Assembly (NCBI GenBank): GCA_017744935.1
Contig: JAGIAI010000014.1
Span: 27,937 to 91,936 of the forward strand
DNA: 64,000 nt
Reading direction: 5' to 3'
Source of the DNA: Variovorax sp.
GTDB taxonomy: Bacteria > Pseudomonadota > Gammaproteobacteria > Burkholderiales > Burkholderiaceae_C
Both the position numbers and the translations under genes were made by a program. How positions within the stretch are numbered: position 1 is the first letter of the stretch; each line of letters begins with the position of its first letter. This document shows positions 37,736-45,675 of the stretch, one piece after another. Under the pieces are notes generated by a model, which worked only from the letters and a program-made list of their open reading frames with translations, was not told the origin of the DNA and did no database searches.

Positions 37736-38259
37736 GACCGCTTTCGTTTTTGTTTCGGATCTGCCCGCTGATCCTGATTTGTTTTGCGCTTGCCGGATGT
37801 GCGGGCATGACCTCAGCCGCGCCGAAAGTCGCCTTTCATTCGTTCTCCTTTAACGGCAAGGCATACGCGGACAAATGGGCTACCACAGTGGACTTGCTGG
37901 AGTACAGCTATGGCGATCAGTACCGGATGGTGCGCGGAAAAGTCGAGCCACCGAGGGAAAGATTGGGCCCACAGTCCCGGGTCAGCGGGTTCATGCCCGT
38001 CGGAGAATTCCTGTATGTGAAGTGGCGCATCAAGGCCACCGGAGAAGTCGTCGACGACTGGGTCGATTTGCGGCCATTGCTGCCCAAGGACATGACCAAG
38101 CACGAACTGATCTTCTTCATTGAAGACCGCCAGCTCTATCTCTATCTGGTCACGCCGACACCGAAGGGGGTAAAGGACCCGCCGATTCTGAAAACCTATC
38201 TGTCGATGTTCACCGTGACCTACGAAATCCATCCAACCAACACGTTCGCCAGCAAGTAG
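37732..38259 (+). CDS. Lipoprotein, second of a tandem pair; candidate immunity protein
   Basis: This 175-residue lipoprotein has lipobox LAGC (FALAGCAG) and is a close paralogue of the gene just upstream. Differences cluster in the first 30 mature residues (SFNGKAYADKWATTVD versus SYDGWAGYDNWEATAD) and at scattered charged positions. PTPKGVKDPPILKTY is identical in both. The ATG overlaps the upstream stop by 4 bp. A lipase-like gene starts 24 bp downstream. Duplicated lipoproteins next to Tle-type lipases commonly act as immunity factors, so the divergence may reflect matching to different toxins or to one toxin with altered fit. Confidence 0.82.
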   Translation: MRPLSFLFRICPLILICFALAGCAGMTSAAPKVAFHSFSFNGKAYADKWATTVDLLEYSYGDQYRMVRGKVEPPRERLGPQSRVSGFMPVGEFLYVKWRIKATGEVVDDWVDLRPLLPKDMTKHELIFFIEDRQLYLYLVTPTPKGVKDPPILKTYLSMFTVTYEIHPTNTFASK

Positions 38260-38283
38260 TCATCAACCAGGGAGCCAAATCAA

Positions 38284-39549
38284 ATGGGAACCTCAGTCAC
38301 CCGCCATCTGTCACCCGAGGAAATTGCGCGATTGCAGGACAAGAAAGAGGCCATCGAGAAGATGCATTCGGGCGCTTCACCCGGCAAGTTCGTCTTCTTT
38401 GCCGCCTTCGACGGTACCAATAACGACAAGGACAACCTGGCGCTTTCGGGCAGCCCGTATCAGACCAACGTCGCCAATCTCTACGATCAGGTCGAGGCCA
38501 ACGAAACGTCTCGGTTTGCCAGCGGGTACTACCCCGGCGTCGGAACGGGTGGCCAGGCCGGCAACCTGCTCAATGCCGCGCTCTTCCCCACTGCAGCTAT
38601 CCGAGCGGCGGCCGAACAGGCATTGAGCGAGTTCGCAAAAGAGGCGCATATCTATTTGCAGAATCACCCAACCGCCACCCCCGCCGACCTCTCCGTCGCG
38701 ACCGCCGGCTTCTCCCGGGGTACAGCCAGCGAGGTCGTGTTCACGCGGCTGCTGGAAGAGCGCGGCCTCGTCCTGGCCGACGGCACCCAGGTCGCACCTC
38801 CAAGTACGGTCCGGGTCAGCGCCATGGTCATGATCGACCCGGTGCATACCTTCGTGGAGGGCGACCTGTCGCTCCCTCCCAATGTGCAAGGCAACGTGCT
38901 CGTGTTCCGCGCCGAAGACGAGCACCGCACCGACTTTCGCCTAGCCGACTACAGCGCCGACCCGCGCGTGCAAGTGCTGAGCCTGCCCGGCAACCATTCG
39001 GGTCTCGGCGGCGGCTATGACCTGCGAGGCACTGCCGCCGTGGTGCTCGAAGGCAGCACGGCTTACCTGCGAAACAGCGGGGTCGATGTCGCACCCGTGC
39101 CAGCATCGTTGCGATTCGATCCGACACTCCCCGCCCCGATCTACACCGAGGGCTATCAGACCGCGCGCAACGGCGACGTGCTGGGCGACCCGGATACCGG
39201 TCGGGCCGCGACCGTTTGGCGGCTGGACGACAGGGGCAAGGAGCGTGTCGGCGTCCCCGCAACTTCGGTGCGTGAAGACCAGAAGGATTGGGTTCCGGTG
39301 ACCGAACTCGACCGCTTGGTTGAGCGGCTGTATCAGGCCGCGATCAGCAGCGACGAGACCTTTCGCCAGCAAGAGACTCGCGCGGCAACACAGCAGTACC
39401 TGAGCACACCGGACGGACGGTCCTGGATGCAGGAAGTCGGCGAATACCAGCGCGAGCAGCAAGCCGCCCTGGAACGAGAGCGGCAGCGTCAAGCGCAAGA
39501 AGAGCAAGCGCATCAGCACAAGCACCTCGCACTTTCGATGCAGATGTGA
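38284..39549 (+). CDS. DUF2235/Tle1-like alpha/beta hydrolase, candidate type VI lipase effector
   Basis: This 421-residue protein resembles DUF2235 (Tle1) phospholipases. The opening motif FDGTNND is at 42-48 and the nucleophile elbow GFSRG at 142-146 puts Ser144 as catalytic. An IDP motif (Asp185) and LPGNHSGLGGGY (His238) complete a plausible Ser-Asp-His triad, the latter matching the family's GxHSDxGG signature. There is no signal peptide, as expected for a type VI-delivered toxin. The C-terminal 60 residues are Gln/Glu/Arg-rich coiled coil ending in QMQM-like sequence. Two lipoproteins precede it and a membrane coiled-coil protein follows. No VgrG, PAAR or other type VI gene is in the window, so it would be an orphan cargo gene. 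Confidence 0.8.
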   Translation: MGTSVTRHLSPEEIARLQDKKEAIEKMHSGASPGKFVFFAAFDGTNNDKDNLALSGSPYQTNVANLYDQVEANETSRFASGYYPGVGTGGQAGNLLNAALFPTAAIRAAAEQALSEFAKEAHIYLQNHPTATPADLSVATAGFSRGTASEVVFTRLLEERGLVLADGTQVAPPSTVRVSAMVMIDPVHTFVEGDLSLPPNVQGNVLVFRAEDEHRTDFRLADYSADPRVQVLSLPGNHSGLGGGYDLRGTAAVVLEGSTAYLRNSGVDVAPVPASLRFDPTLPAPIYTEGYQTARNGDVLGDPDTGRAATVWRLDDRGKERVGVPATSVREDQKDWVPVTELDRLVERLYQAAISSDETFRQQETRAATQQYLSTPDGRSWMQEVGEYQREQQAALERERQRQAQEEQAHQHKHLALSMQM

Positions 39550-39574
39550 AATGAATGCGCAGGGAGATCCAGAA

Positions 39575-40156
39575 ATGACGAATGAAATCGATCGCGAAGA
39601 TGCACTCAAAGGGCTCGCAATCCGCCTCGCAGCCATCGCCGACGACACGGGCGAGCGCAGCATGCGGGCGTTAGAGCAGGCGCAACGCGGCGCCACGCAG
39701 ATGGACGAGGCGTCGCGACGCCTCAAGGGGAGCGCCGATCGATTCGCAAGCGACGCGTTGACGATCATCGGAACCCGGTCCGAGCAGGCAGTGACTCAGG
39801 GGATATCACGGGCACTGGCCGAATTCGAACGCCGCACCACGCAGAGCGCGGACCGTATGACGTGGGCAAGCGACGCGATGGCCGAGCAACGTCGACTGTT
39901 GACTCGGGCTCAGACCTCGCTGGTATGGAAAGGTCTGGCAGCGCTCATGTTGGGCTCGTTACTGGCACTCGGGGGCAGCATCTACGTGGCGCGCGACCAG
40001 ATGCAAAAGATCGAGCAGTCGGGCTTCGCACTCGATATTGCGCGGGCAATGCAGTCGCGCGCGATCACGCGATGCGGCGACGCCCTGTGCGTCAAGGCGG
40101 GCAAGGGGCAGCGGCGCCACCCTGCAAACACGGACTATGTGCTCATCGAGCCATAA
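39575..40156 (+). CDS. Coiled-coil protein with one membrane helix, unknown function
   Basis: This 193-residue protein starts at the ATG at 39575, which has GGGAG 8 bases upstream; an ATG at 39551 is in frame but has no ribosome site. The first 115 residues are charged, helical and heptad-like (IRLAAIADDTGERSMRALEQ). One membrane helix follows (about 120-140, GLAALMLGSLLALGGSIYVA). The C-terminus has two Cys in RCGDALCVKAG. I do not recognise the family. It follows the lipase gene by 25 bp and probably belongs to the same cassette, perhaps as a membrane accessory or relaxation-type helper. Confidence 0.7.
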   Translation: MTNEIDREDALKGLAIRLAAIADDTGERSMRALEQAQRGATQMDEASRRLKGSADRFASDALTIIGTRSEQAVTQGISRALAEFERRTTQSADRMTWASDAMAEQRRLLTRAQTSLVWKGLAALMLGSLLALGGSIYVARDQMQKIEQSGFALDIARAMQSRAITRCGDALCVKAGKGQRRHPANTDYVLIEP

Positions 40157-40192
40157 CATGGCGTATCGGACCAAAACACTCAGGAGACAGGC

Positions 40193-41092
40193 ATGACGAT
40201 CCCCAAAGTCCTCGAAGCGCCCCGCTGCGTCTGGCCCGCCGCCGCCACGCTCGGCGAAGGCACGCTCTGGTCGCGGCGCGAGGCGGCGCTGTACTGGGTC
40301 GACATCCTCGAGAAGCGACTGCACCGCTTTCATCCGGCGAGCGACGCGCGTGCGAGTTGGGACTTCGACGAGGAGATTTCGGCGGTTGCGGAACGCGCCA
40401 GCGAGCCCGGGCTGATCGTGACGCTGCGCCGCGGCTTTGCGCTGTTCGATCCATCGCGTAGTGCGCCTCCGCAGTACCTTCATCAGCCCGAACCCGAACT
40501 CACGTCGAACCGCTTCAACGACGGCAAGTGCGACGCACAGGGCCGCTTCTGGGGAGGCACCATGGACTTCGACTGCCAGGCGCCGACCGGTTCGCTCTAC
40601 AGCTTCGATGCGCGTGGCGTCTGCACGAGGCACGACGAGGGCTTCGCCGTCACCAACGGTCCGACCTGGTCGGCCGACGGACGCACGATGTACTTCAACG
40701 ACACGGTGAAGGGCCGCATCCACGCCTACGACTTCGACACCGCCGCCGGCACACTTTCGAACAAGCGCGAATGGCATCGCTTCGAGCGCGGCGACGGCTT
40801 TCCCGACGGCATGACCACCGACGCCGCAGGCCGGCTCTGGATCGCGCACTGGGGCGGCGCCTGCGTGAGCTGCCACGATCCGGCAACCGCCGCGGAGCTT
40901 CTGCGCATCAAGCTGCCGACAAGCCACATCACGAACTGCGCCTTCGGCGGCCCGGACTTGCGCACGCTCTACATCACGAGCGCGACCAGCGGACTCACGC
41001 CGGAACAGCGCGCAGCCGAGCCGCTGGCCGGCGGCCTTTTCTCGGTACGGCTCGATGTGGAAGGCCTGCCGGCGCCTTGGTTTGCAGGCTGA
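40193..41092 (+). CDS. SMP-30/gluconolactonase family lactonase, probable L-arabinolactonase
   Basis: This 299-residue six-bladed propeller protein of the SMP-30/gluconolactonase/LRE family is a likely aldonolactonase. It has the metal-ligand segments LGEGTLW (Glu), SNRFNDGKCDAQGRFWGGTM (Asn/Asp) and DGFPDGMTTDAAGRLWIA (Asp). In the neighbouring pathway such an enzyme would open arabinolactone (or a related lactone) to the aldonate used by the dehydratase. It lies 5 kb from the sugar operon, beyond the lipase island, and is on the opposite strand to the pathway genes. The exact sugar lactone is inferred from context. Confidence 0.85.
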   Translation: MTIPKVLEAPRCVWPAAATLGEGTLWSRREAALYWVDILEKRLHRFHPASDARASWDFDEEISAVAERASEPGLIVTLRRGFALFDPSRSAPPQYLHQPEPELTSNRFNDGKCDAQGRFWGGTMDFDCQAPTGSLYSFDARGVCTRHDEGFAVTNGPTWSADGRTMYFNDTVKGRIHAYDFDTAAGTLSNKREWHRFERGDGFPDGMTTDAAGRLWIAHWGGACVSCHDPATAAELLRIKLPTSHITNCAFGGPDLRTLYITSATSGLTPEQRAAEPLAGGLFSVRLDVEGLPAPWFAG

Positions 41093-41270
41093 CCGCCGGC
41101 TGACAACTGGTAACAGCATCACTTAGTACAAAACAATTAGTTTTTCAAGCCTTTGACAGTGGCCTACACCAAAGGGCAGCTTGCCATGCACCAATGCTGC
41201 GTGTTCAATCCTCCCGGCGTGGCTGAACGAAGTCTTAAGAACAATCGCCGCGCGCAACTGGAGAAAAGGA

Positions 41271-41915
41271 ATGAGCGATCCGACCTTGAACCCAGCGGAG
41301 GAACTGCCGGTAGTACGGCTCATTGATGACGATGTAGCCTTCCGGCGCGCAGTGCGCCGGCTGCTCGAGACGGCTGGCCATCATGTCGCCGAGTACAACT
41401 CGGTGGGCGCGATGCTTCTCGAGGGCATCGGCAGTGCGCCGGGATGCCTGGTACTCGATATCCACATGCCCGGGCCGAGCGGACTCGATCTTCAGGAAAT
41501 GATCGCCACGCAGCCCGAGCCGCTGCCCGTGATCTTCGTGACCGCCGAGGCCACCGTGCAGGAGACCCTGCGCGCGATGAAGGCCGGGGCCGCCGACTTC
41601 CTGTTCAAGCCCGTCGATGGCGACACGCTGGTCTCGGTCGTCAACAGGGCGGTGGCCGAAGATGCTGCCCGGCGCAAGACGCGCCGGCATCTTGCTGACC
41701 TCCAGAACCGTTATTCGCGGCTGAGCCCGCGCGAACGGCAGGTGCTCGACATGGTGGTGAGCGGCGCGCTCAACAAGCAGATCAGCGCCGAGCTCGGCGC
41801 GGCCGAGCGCACCGTCAAGGCCCATCGCGCGCATGTGATGGCGAAGATGGGCGTGAGCTCGCTGGCCGATCTGGTCCGCGCAGTTGTCCAGTTGGATGTC
41901 CCGGCCAGCGCCTGA
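41271..41915 (+). CDS. FixJ/NarL-type response regulator
   Basis: This 214-residue two-component regulator has a receiver domain (phospho-acceptor D63 in VLDIHMPG; acidic pair D19/D20; T91; K113) and a C-terminal LuxR-type HTH (LSPRERQVLDMVVSGALNKQ). The ATG at 41271 has AAAAGGA immediately upstream; the longer frame from 41181 lacks support. No sensor kinase is in the window, so it is an orphan here. The gene overlaps the formylglycine-generating enzyme gene by 20 bp, which suggests a shared transcript. Upstream the 178-bp gap is AT-rich but without a clear promoter pair. Confidence 0.9.
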   Translation: MSDPTLNPAEELPVVRLIDDDVAFRRAVRRLLETAGHHVAEYNSVGAMLLEGIGSAPGCLVLDIHMPGPSGLDLQEMIATQPEPLPVIFVTAEATVQETLRAMKAGAADFLFKPVDGDTLVSVVNRAVAEDAARRKTRRHLADLQNRYSRLSPRERQVLDMVVSGALNKQISAELGAAERTVKAHRAHVMAKMGVSSLADLVRAVVQLDVPASA

Positions 41916-42864
41916 CGCCTCGAAGAGCTCCGGCCACGCCGGGATGGTGTGGGTGCCCGGTGGCACCTTCCTCATGGGCTCGGACCAGCACTATCCGGAA
42001 GAAGCGCCGGCGCACAAGGTCGCCGTGCAGGGCTTCTGGATCGACACCCACGTCGTCACCAACGCCGAATTCAAGCGCTTCGTCGATGCGACAGGCCACG
42101 TCACGCTGGCCGAGCGGCCCGCGAATCCGGAGGACTATCCGGGCGCGGACCCGTCGATGCTCGTGCCTTCCTCCGTGGTCTTCCGCAAGACCACCGGCCC
42201 GGTGGACATGCGCAACACGCACAACTGGTGGACCTATGTGCCGGGCGCCGACTGGCGCCATCCCCGCGGGCCGGGCAGTTCCCTGCAGGGCCTGTGGAAG
42301 CATCCGGTGGTGCATGTGGGCTTCGAGGACGCCGAGGCCTACGCGCGCTGGGCCGGCAAGGAACTGCCGACCGAAGCCGAATGGGAATACGCGGCGCGCG
42401 GCGGCCTCGAAGGCAAGCAGTACTGCTGGGGCGACGAGTTCGCGCCGCGCGGCAAGCTGATGGCCAATACCTGGCAGGGCGAGTTCCCGTGGCAGAACCT
42501 GATGCAGGACGGCTACGAAGGTACCTCGCCGGTCGGCGTGTTTCCGCCCAACGGCTATGGCCTCTACGACATGGCAGGCAACGTGTGGCAATGGACCACC
42601 GACTGGTACCAGGAGCACGGGAAGATCACGCACGCCTGCTGCACGCTCGACAACCCGCGCGGCGGCCAGGCTGACGACAGCTGGGATCCGCGCTCGCCGC
42701 AGACCCGGATACCGCGCCGCGTGATGAAGGGCGGATCGCACCTGTGCGCGCCCAACTACTGCCATCGCTACCGGCCAGCGGCGCGCATGGCGCAGCCCAT
42801 CGACACCGCAACCAGCCACCTCGGATTCCGGTGCATCGTCCGCGAACCGCAAGCCGCCCCATGA
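41896..42864 (+). CDS. Formylglycine-generating enzyme (sulfatase-modifying factor)
   Basis: This 322-residue FGE-sulfatase domain protein should convert a Cys in sulfatases to formylglycine using O2 and copper. The ATG at 41896 gives MSRPAPDASKS; an upstream TTG is less likely. The family signature is complete: GGTFLMGS near the N-terminus, TEAEWEYAARGG in the middle, and the catalytic pair C284 and C289 in SHLCAPNYCHRYRPAAR. Both cysteines are conserved, unlike the many non-catalytic relatives. The gene overlaps the response regulator by 20 bp and is followed closely by an outer-membrane protein gene. No sulfatase lies within the window. Confidence 0.92.
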   Translation: MSRPAPDASKSSGHAGMVWVPGGTFLMGSDQHYPEEAPAHKVAVQGFWIDTHVVTNAEFKRFVDATGHVTLAERPANPEDYPGADPSMLVPSSVVFRKTTGPVDMRNTHNWWTYVPGADWRHPRGPGSSLQGLWKHPVVHVGFEDAEAYARWAGKELPTEAEWEYAARGGLEGKQYCWGDEFAPRGKLMANTWQGEFPWQNLMQDGYEGTSPVGVFPPNGYGLYDMAGNVWQWTTDWYQEHGKITHACCTLDNPRGGQADDSWDPRSPQTRIPRRVMKGGSHLCAPNYCHRYRPAARMAQPIDTATSHLGFRCIVREPQAAP

Positions 42865-42878
42865 AAGGAAGAAGCACG

Positions 42879-43829
42879 ATGAGCGCCAGATTCCTTCGCC
42901 GATCGGCCTGGGCCGCGATCATGCTGATGCCACTCGGCGCCGCGGCGACCGAAGGCGGCATGGGTCGCCCGATCACCGGCCAGCAGGTGAACTCGAACGC
43001 GGGCATCGTGCCTCCGACGCCGGGCCTGGTGCTCTCGCTCGCGAGCATCTACTTCGAAGGCGACATCGAAGGCTCTCGGCCGGTGTCGGTCGGCCGCGTG
43101 CTCAGCGCGGGCATGGAGGCCACGGCGGCCTACAACATCGCCAACCTCACCTACATCTGGAACACCGGGCAGGGGCGCTGGAACTTCGCGTCGGGCATCG
43201 GCATTCCTGTGCAGTACACGAAGGTCGAAGTCAGTGCATCGAGCAACCTGAGGCCGGGACTGTCGAACACCGACAGCGGCACGCAGTTCGCCGATGTCTG
43301 GATCAACCCGATCGTCGCGAGCTACCACTTCAGCGAGACCGAGCACATGGCGCTCTCGCTGCCGATCTACGCGCCGACCGGCGCCTACAACCCCGACCGG
43401 CTCGCGAACGCAGGCCAGAACACCTGGACCTTTTCGCCGACGATCGCCTTCACCAAGCTGATGAAGGATGGTGGCGAGTTCAGCACGCTCGCGGCGATCG
43501 ACTTCTACACGCGCAACGACGACACCGACTACAAGAACGGCGCGGTCTTCCGCATCGACGCGATGTGGACCACCGCCATCGCCCCGCAATGGAAGCTCGG
43601 CGTGGTCGGCGGCTGGATCGAGCAATTGCAGGACGACTCCGGCCCGACGGCCGACAAGCTGAACGGCTTCAAGGGCCGCTCGGTCGGACTCGGCCCGATC
43701 GTGACCTGGGGCGGAAAGTTCGGCAACCAGCCCGCGGCCTTCTCGGCGCGCTGGGTGCATGACGTGGATGCGAAGAACCGGCCCAAAGGCAACGGCGTGG
43801 CCGTGAGCCTCACGCTGCCCTTCCTGTGA
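42879..43829 (+). CDS. Outer-membrane SphA/phenol-MetA-type beta-barrel protein
   Basis: This 316-residue protein has a signal peptide (cleavage near AAATEG) and a beta-rich mature part typical of the SphA/'MetA-pathway of phenol degradation' outer-membrane family. Alternating strands (SLPIYAPTGAYNPDRLAN, TWTFSPTIAFTKLM) are visible and it ends in Phe-Leu after LTLP. The ATG at 42879 has AAGGAAG upstream; an in-frame ATG at 42861 overlaps the FGE stop but has no ribosome site. It is probably co-transcribed with the FGE gene. A role in uptake of aromatic or sulfated compounds is possible but not shown. Confidence 0.8.
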   Translation: MSARFLRRSAWAAIMLMPLGAAATEGGMGRPITGQQVNSNAGIVPPTPGLVLSLASIYFEGDIEGSRPVSVGRVLSAGMEATAAYNIANLTYIWNTGQGRWNFASGIGIPVQYTKVEVSASSNLRPGLSNTDSGTQFADVWINPIVASYHFSETEHMALSLPIYAPTGAYNPDRLANAGQNTWTFSPTIAFTKLMKDGGEFSTLAAIDFYTRNDDTDYKNGAVFRIDAMWTTAIAPQWKLGVVGGWIEQLQDDSGPTADKLNGFKGRSVGLGPIVTWGGKFGNQPAAFSARWVHDVDAKNRPKGNGVAVSLTLPFL

Positions 43830-43835
43830 AGGGCG

Positions 43836-44390
43836 CTAACGCTTCGTTCGCAGACCGGTGATGAGGTAGGTCAGGCCCAGCACCACCGTCAGTCCGGCCA
43901 CGATCAGGCGGCGGCTTTCCTCGTCGGGCAGGCCGAAGATCACCGCCACGCCGAAGAGCATCGTCGCCAGGCTGACGATGAATGCGCTCAGCGCACCGCT
44001 GCGCGCGCCGCTCGGCGAGGGCTGCCTGCCCTTCATGAAGACATAGATCATCCCGATCGCACCCAGCACGATGCAGAACACGATGATCACGCCGTAGTAG
44101 GCCACCGAGCCCAGCACACGCGACTGGATGCCCGGGTTGGCGAGCCCGAACACGCCGATCACGAGACGCATCACCGCTTCGGCGAGCACGAGCGTGGACA
44201 GCCATCGCGCGGGAGGATCCTTCGAAACCGCGAACCACAGCGCCATGCCGATGAGCCCGTCGAAAGCCGCGTAGTAGCCGTTGCGCTCGTAGACAGACTG
44301 CGCCTGCCCGGAAAGCGGCGCCATCATCAGATACGCCACGAAGAGCAGGCCGACCACCCCTCGAAACAGCAGGACCAGGCGCAGGTTCAT
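43836..44390 (-). CDS. Small polytopic membrane protein, unknown function
   Basis: This 184-residue protein has about six hydrophobic segments (for example VGLLFVAYLMMAPLSG, VAYYGVIIVFCIVLGAIGMIYV and LIVAGLTVVLGLTYLITGL). There is no signal peptide or recognised motif. It is convergent with the outer-membrane protein gene, with 6 bp between stops. Upstream on the same strand, the next gene ends 28 bp away, so the two may form an operon. I do not recognise the family. Confidence 0.7.
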   Translation of the reverse strand: MNLRLVLLFRGVVGLLFVAYLMMAPLSGQAQSVYERNGYYAAFDGLIGMALWFAVSKDPPARWLSTLVLAEAVMRLVIGVFGLANPGIQSRVLGSVAYYGVIIVFCIVLGAIGMIYVFMKGRQPSPSGARSGALSAFIVSLATMLFGVAVIFGLPDEESRRLIVAGLTVVLGLTYLITGLRTKR

Positions 44391-44418
44391 GGCGGATCTC
44401 CCGTCGGATGGATCGTGC

Positions 44419-45051
44419 CTACTTCTTCTTGGCGGCCTTGCCGGCCGGCTGGACGAAAAGCGCCTCGCCCTGGATCAGCGTCGCTTCAACCTGGTCGCCG
44501 ACCTTCAGCGAATCGAGCAGCTTCGGATCGTCGACCTCGAACTTGCGCGTCTCGCGCACGCCGCGCAGCGTCACGGTCTTCTTCTTGCGGTCGATGGCGA
44601 AGACATTGACCACCGCGTGAACCGTGTGCTTCACCCCCACGCCGGGGCTCTGTCCAGGCTGCGAAAGGAACACCTCGACCCAGTCGGTCCGCTGGCGGAT
44701 GCCGCCGCCTTCCACCTTGCGCAGTTCGAGCAGCAGCGCCGCACCCTGCTTCAGCGTCACGACGTCGCCGACCTTGAGCTGGTCGAAGTTCTTCACCGCG
44801 TCACCGGCCCGGATCGTGACCTCGTTGCCGTCGGGCCGCTTGAGGGTGATGTCGCGCGTTGCGGAATCGATCTTGGTGATGGTGGCCGAGCGCGTGCGCA
44901 CGCCGCCCGCGACCGCCTCGCCCGGCTCACGTCCGATGACGACCGCGCCGGCATCCGGCGGCGGTGCGGCCTGAGGCTTGTCCTGCGACCAGGCCGGAAC
45001 CACCACCGTGGCGGACACCGCCAGCATGAGACCCACAATGCGCTTTTTCAT
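44419..45051 (-). CDS. Secreted protein with internal duplication, unknown function
   Basis: This 210-residue protein has a signal peptide (cleavage near AWSQ-DK) and is periplasmic. The mature part contains two similar modules: ITKIDSATRDITLKRPDG...QLKVGDVVTL at about 59-100 and VFAIDRKKKTVTLRG...SLKVGDQVEATL at about 150-195. Both read as small beta-barrels of the OB/SH3 kind. The C-terminus is Lys-rich (AKKK). I do not recognise the family. It sits between two other envelope-protein genes on the same strand. Confidence 0.72.
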   Translation of the reverse strand: MKKRIVGLMLAVSATVVVPAWSQDKPQAAPPPDAGAVVIGREPGEAVAGGVRTRSATITKIDSATRDITLKRPDGNEVTIRAGDAVKNFDQLKVGDVVTLKQGAALLLELRKVEGGGIRQRTDWVEVFLSQPGQSPGVGVKHTVHAVVNVFAIDRKKKTVTLRGVRETRKFEVDDPKLLDSLKVGDQVEATLIQGEALFVQPAGKAAKKK

Positions 45052-45102
45052 GAATGAAGCTCCTCGTGATGTTGGGGAACGGAAATCGGCCCGGTCGCCG
45101 GA

Positions 45103-45498
45103 TCAGCCGCCCGACCAGGGCCCGACCACCTGCCACGGCGGCGCGCCCTTGGCGGTGCTCTTGTTCCTGCAGAAGATGTAGTCACCCGAGTTCTGCAGCG
45201 AGCCGTGGCGGTTTTCCACACGTGCAAGCTTGCAGCCCGCGCGGCCTTTCGGATCCTTCGAGGGCGTGACACTGCCGCTGGCGTTCGATCCGTTTTCCCA
45301 TTTGGTGGTGACGCCGTCATCGCCGTCCAGCGCCTTGTTGATCGTCCGGGTCATGACGTCGACGTCGGCCTTGCTGAAACGTGTGATCGGCTGGTCGCGC
45401 ATGCCGTTGTAGAAGTCCATCGGACGCGCGTCCGCCACCGTCGTGACCAGTGCCGCCGCAGCGGCCACCACCCATCTGATTCCCTCGCTCCTTTGCAT
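45103..45498 (-). CDS. Small secreted protein with surface-antigen-like domain
   Basis: This 131-residue protein begins at the ATG at 45498 (MQRSEGIRWVVAAAAALVTT), which has an AGGGGCGAGG-type site upstream; a longer frame to 45639 is unlikely. A signal peptide ends near ADA-RP. The mature region (TINKALDGDDGVTTKWENGS and SGSVTPSKDPKGRAGCKLAR) resembles the C-terminal domain of 17-kDa surface-antigen proteins, with two Cys that could pair. There is no lipobox. It lies 52 bp upstream of the duplicated secreted-protein gene. Confidence 0.68.
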   Translation of the reverse strand: MQRSEGIRWVVAAAAALVTTVADARPMDFYNGMRDQPITRFSKADVDVMTRTINKALDGDDGVTTKWENGSNASGSVTPSKDPKGRAGCKLARVENRHGSLQNSGDYIFCRNKSTAKGAPPWQVVGPWSGG

Positions 45499-45675
45499 CC
45501 TCGCCCCTTTGCCTTGGAAGATTGATATGGACGGATCGTGTTGTAGCCCGCCCGCAGCGCGAAGTCCACCGGGCAGTGGTGCAACCATCTTGAGGTGCGT
45601 CGTGCGGACTGCAAATCGGCCTGACGGGCAGCCCCGCATGCCCCTTCGGGCAATAGACCGCCCGCGCCATACGCG

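Noticed and set aside
41153..41158. TTGACA as a -35 element for the response-regulator gene
   Set aside because: No -10-like hexamer occurs 16-18 bases downstream, so I do not call a promoter.
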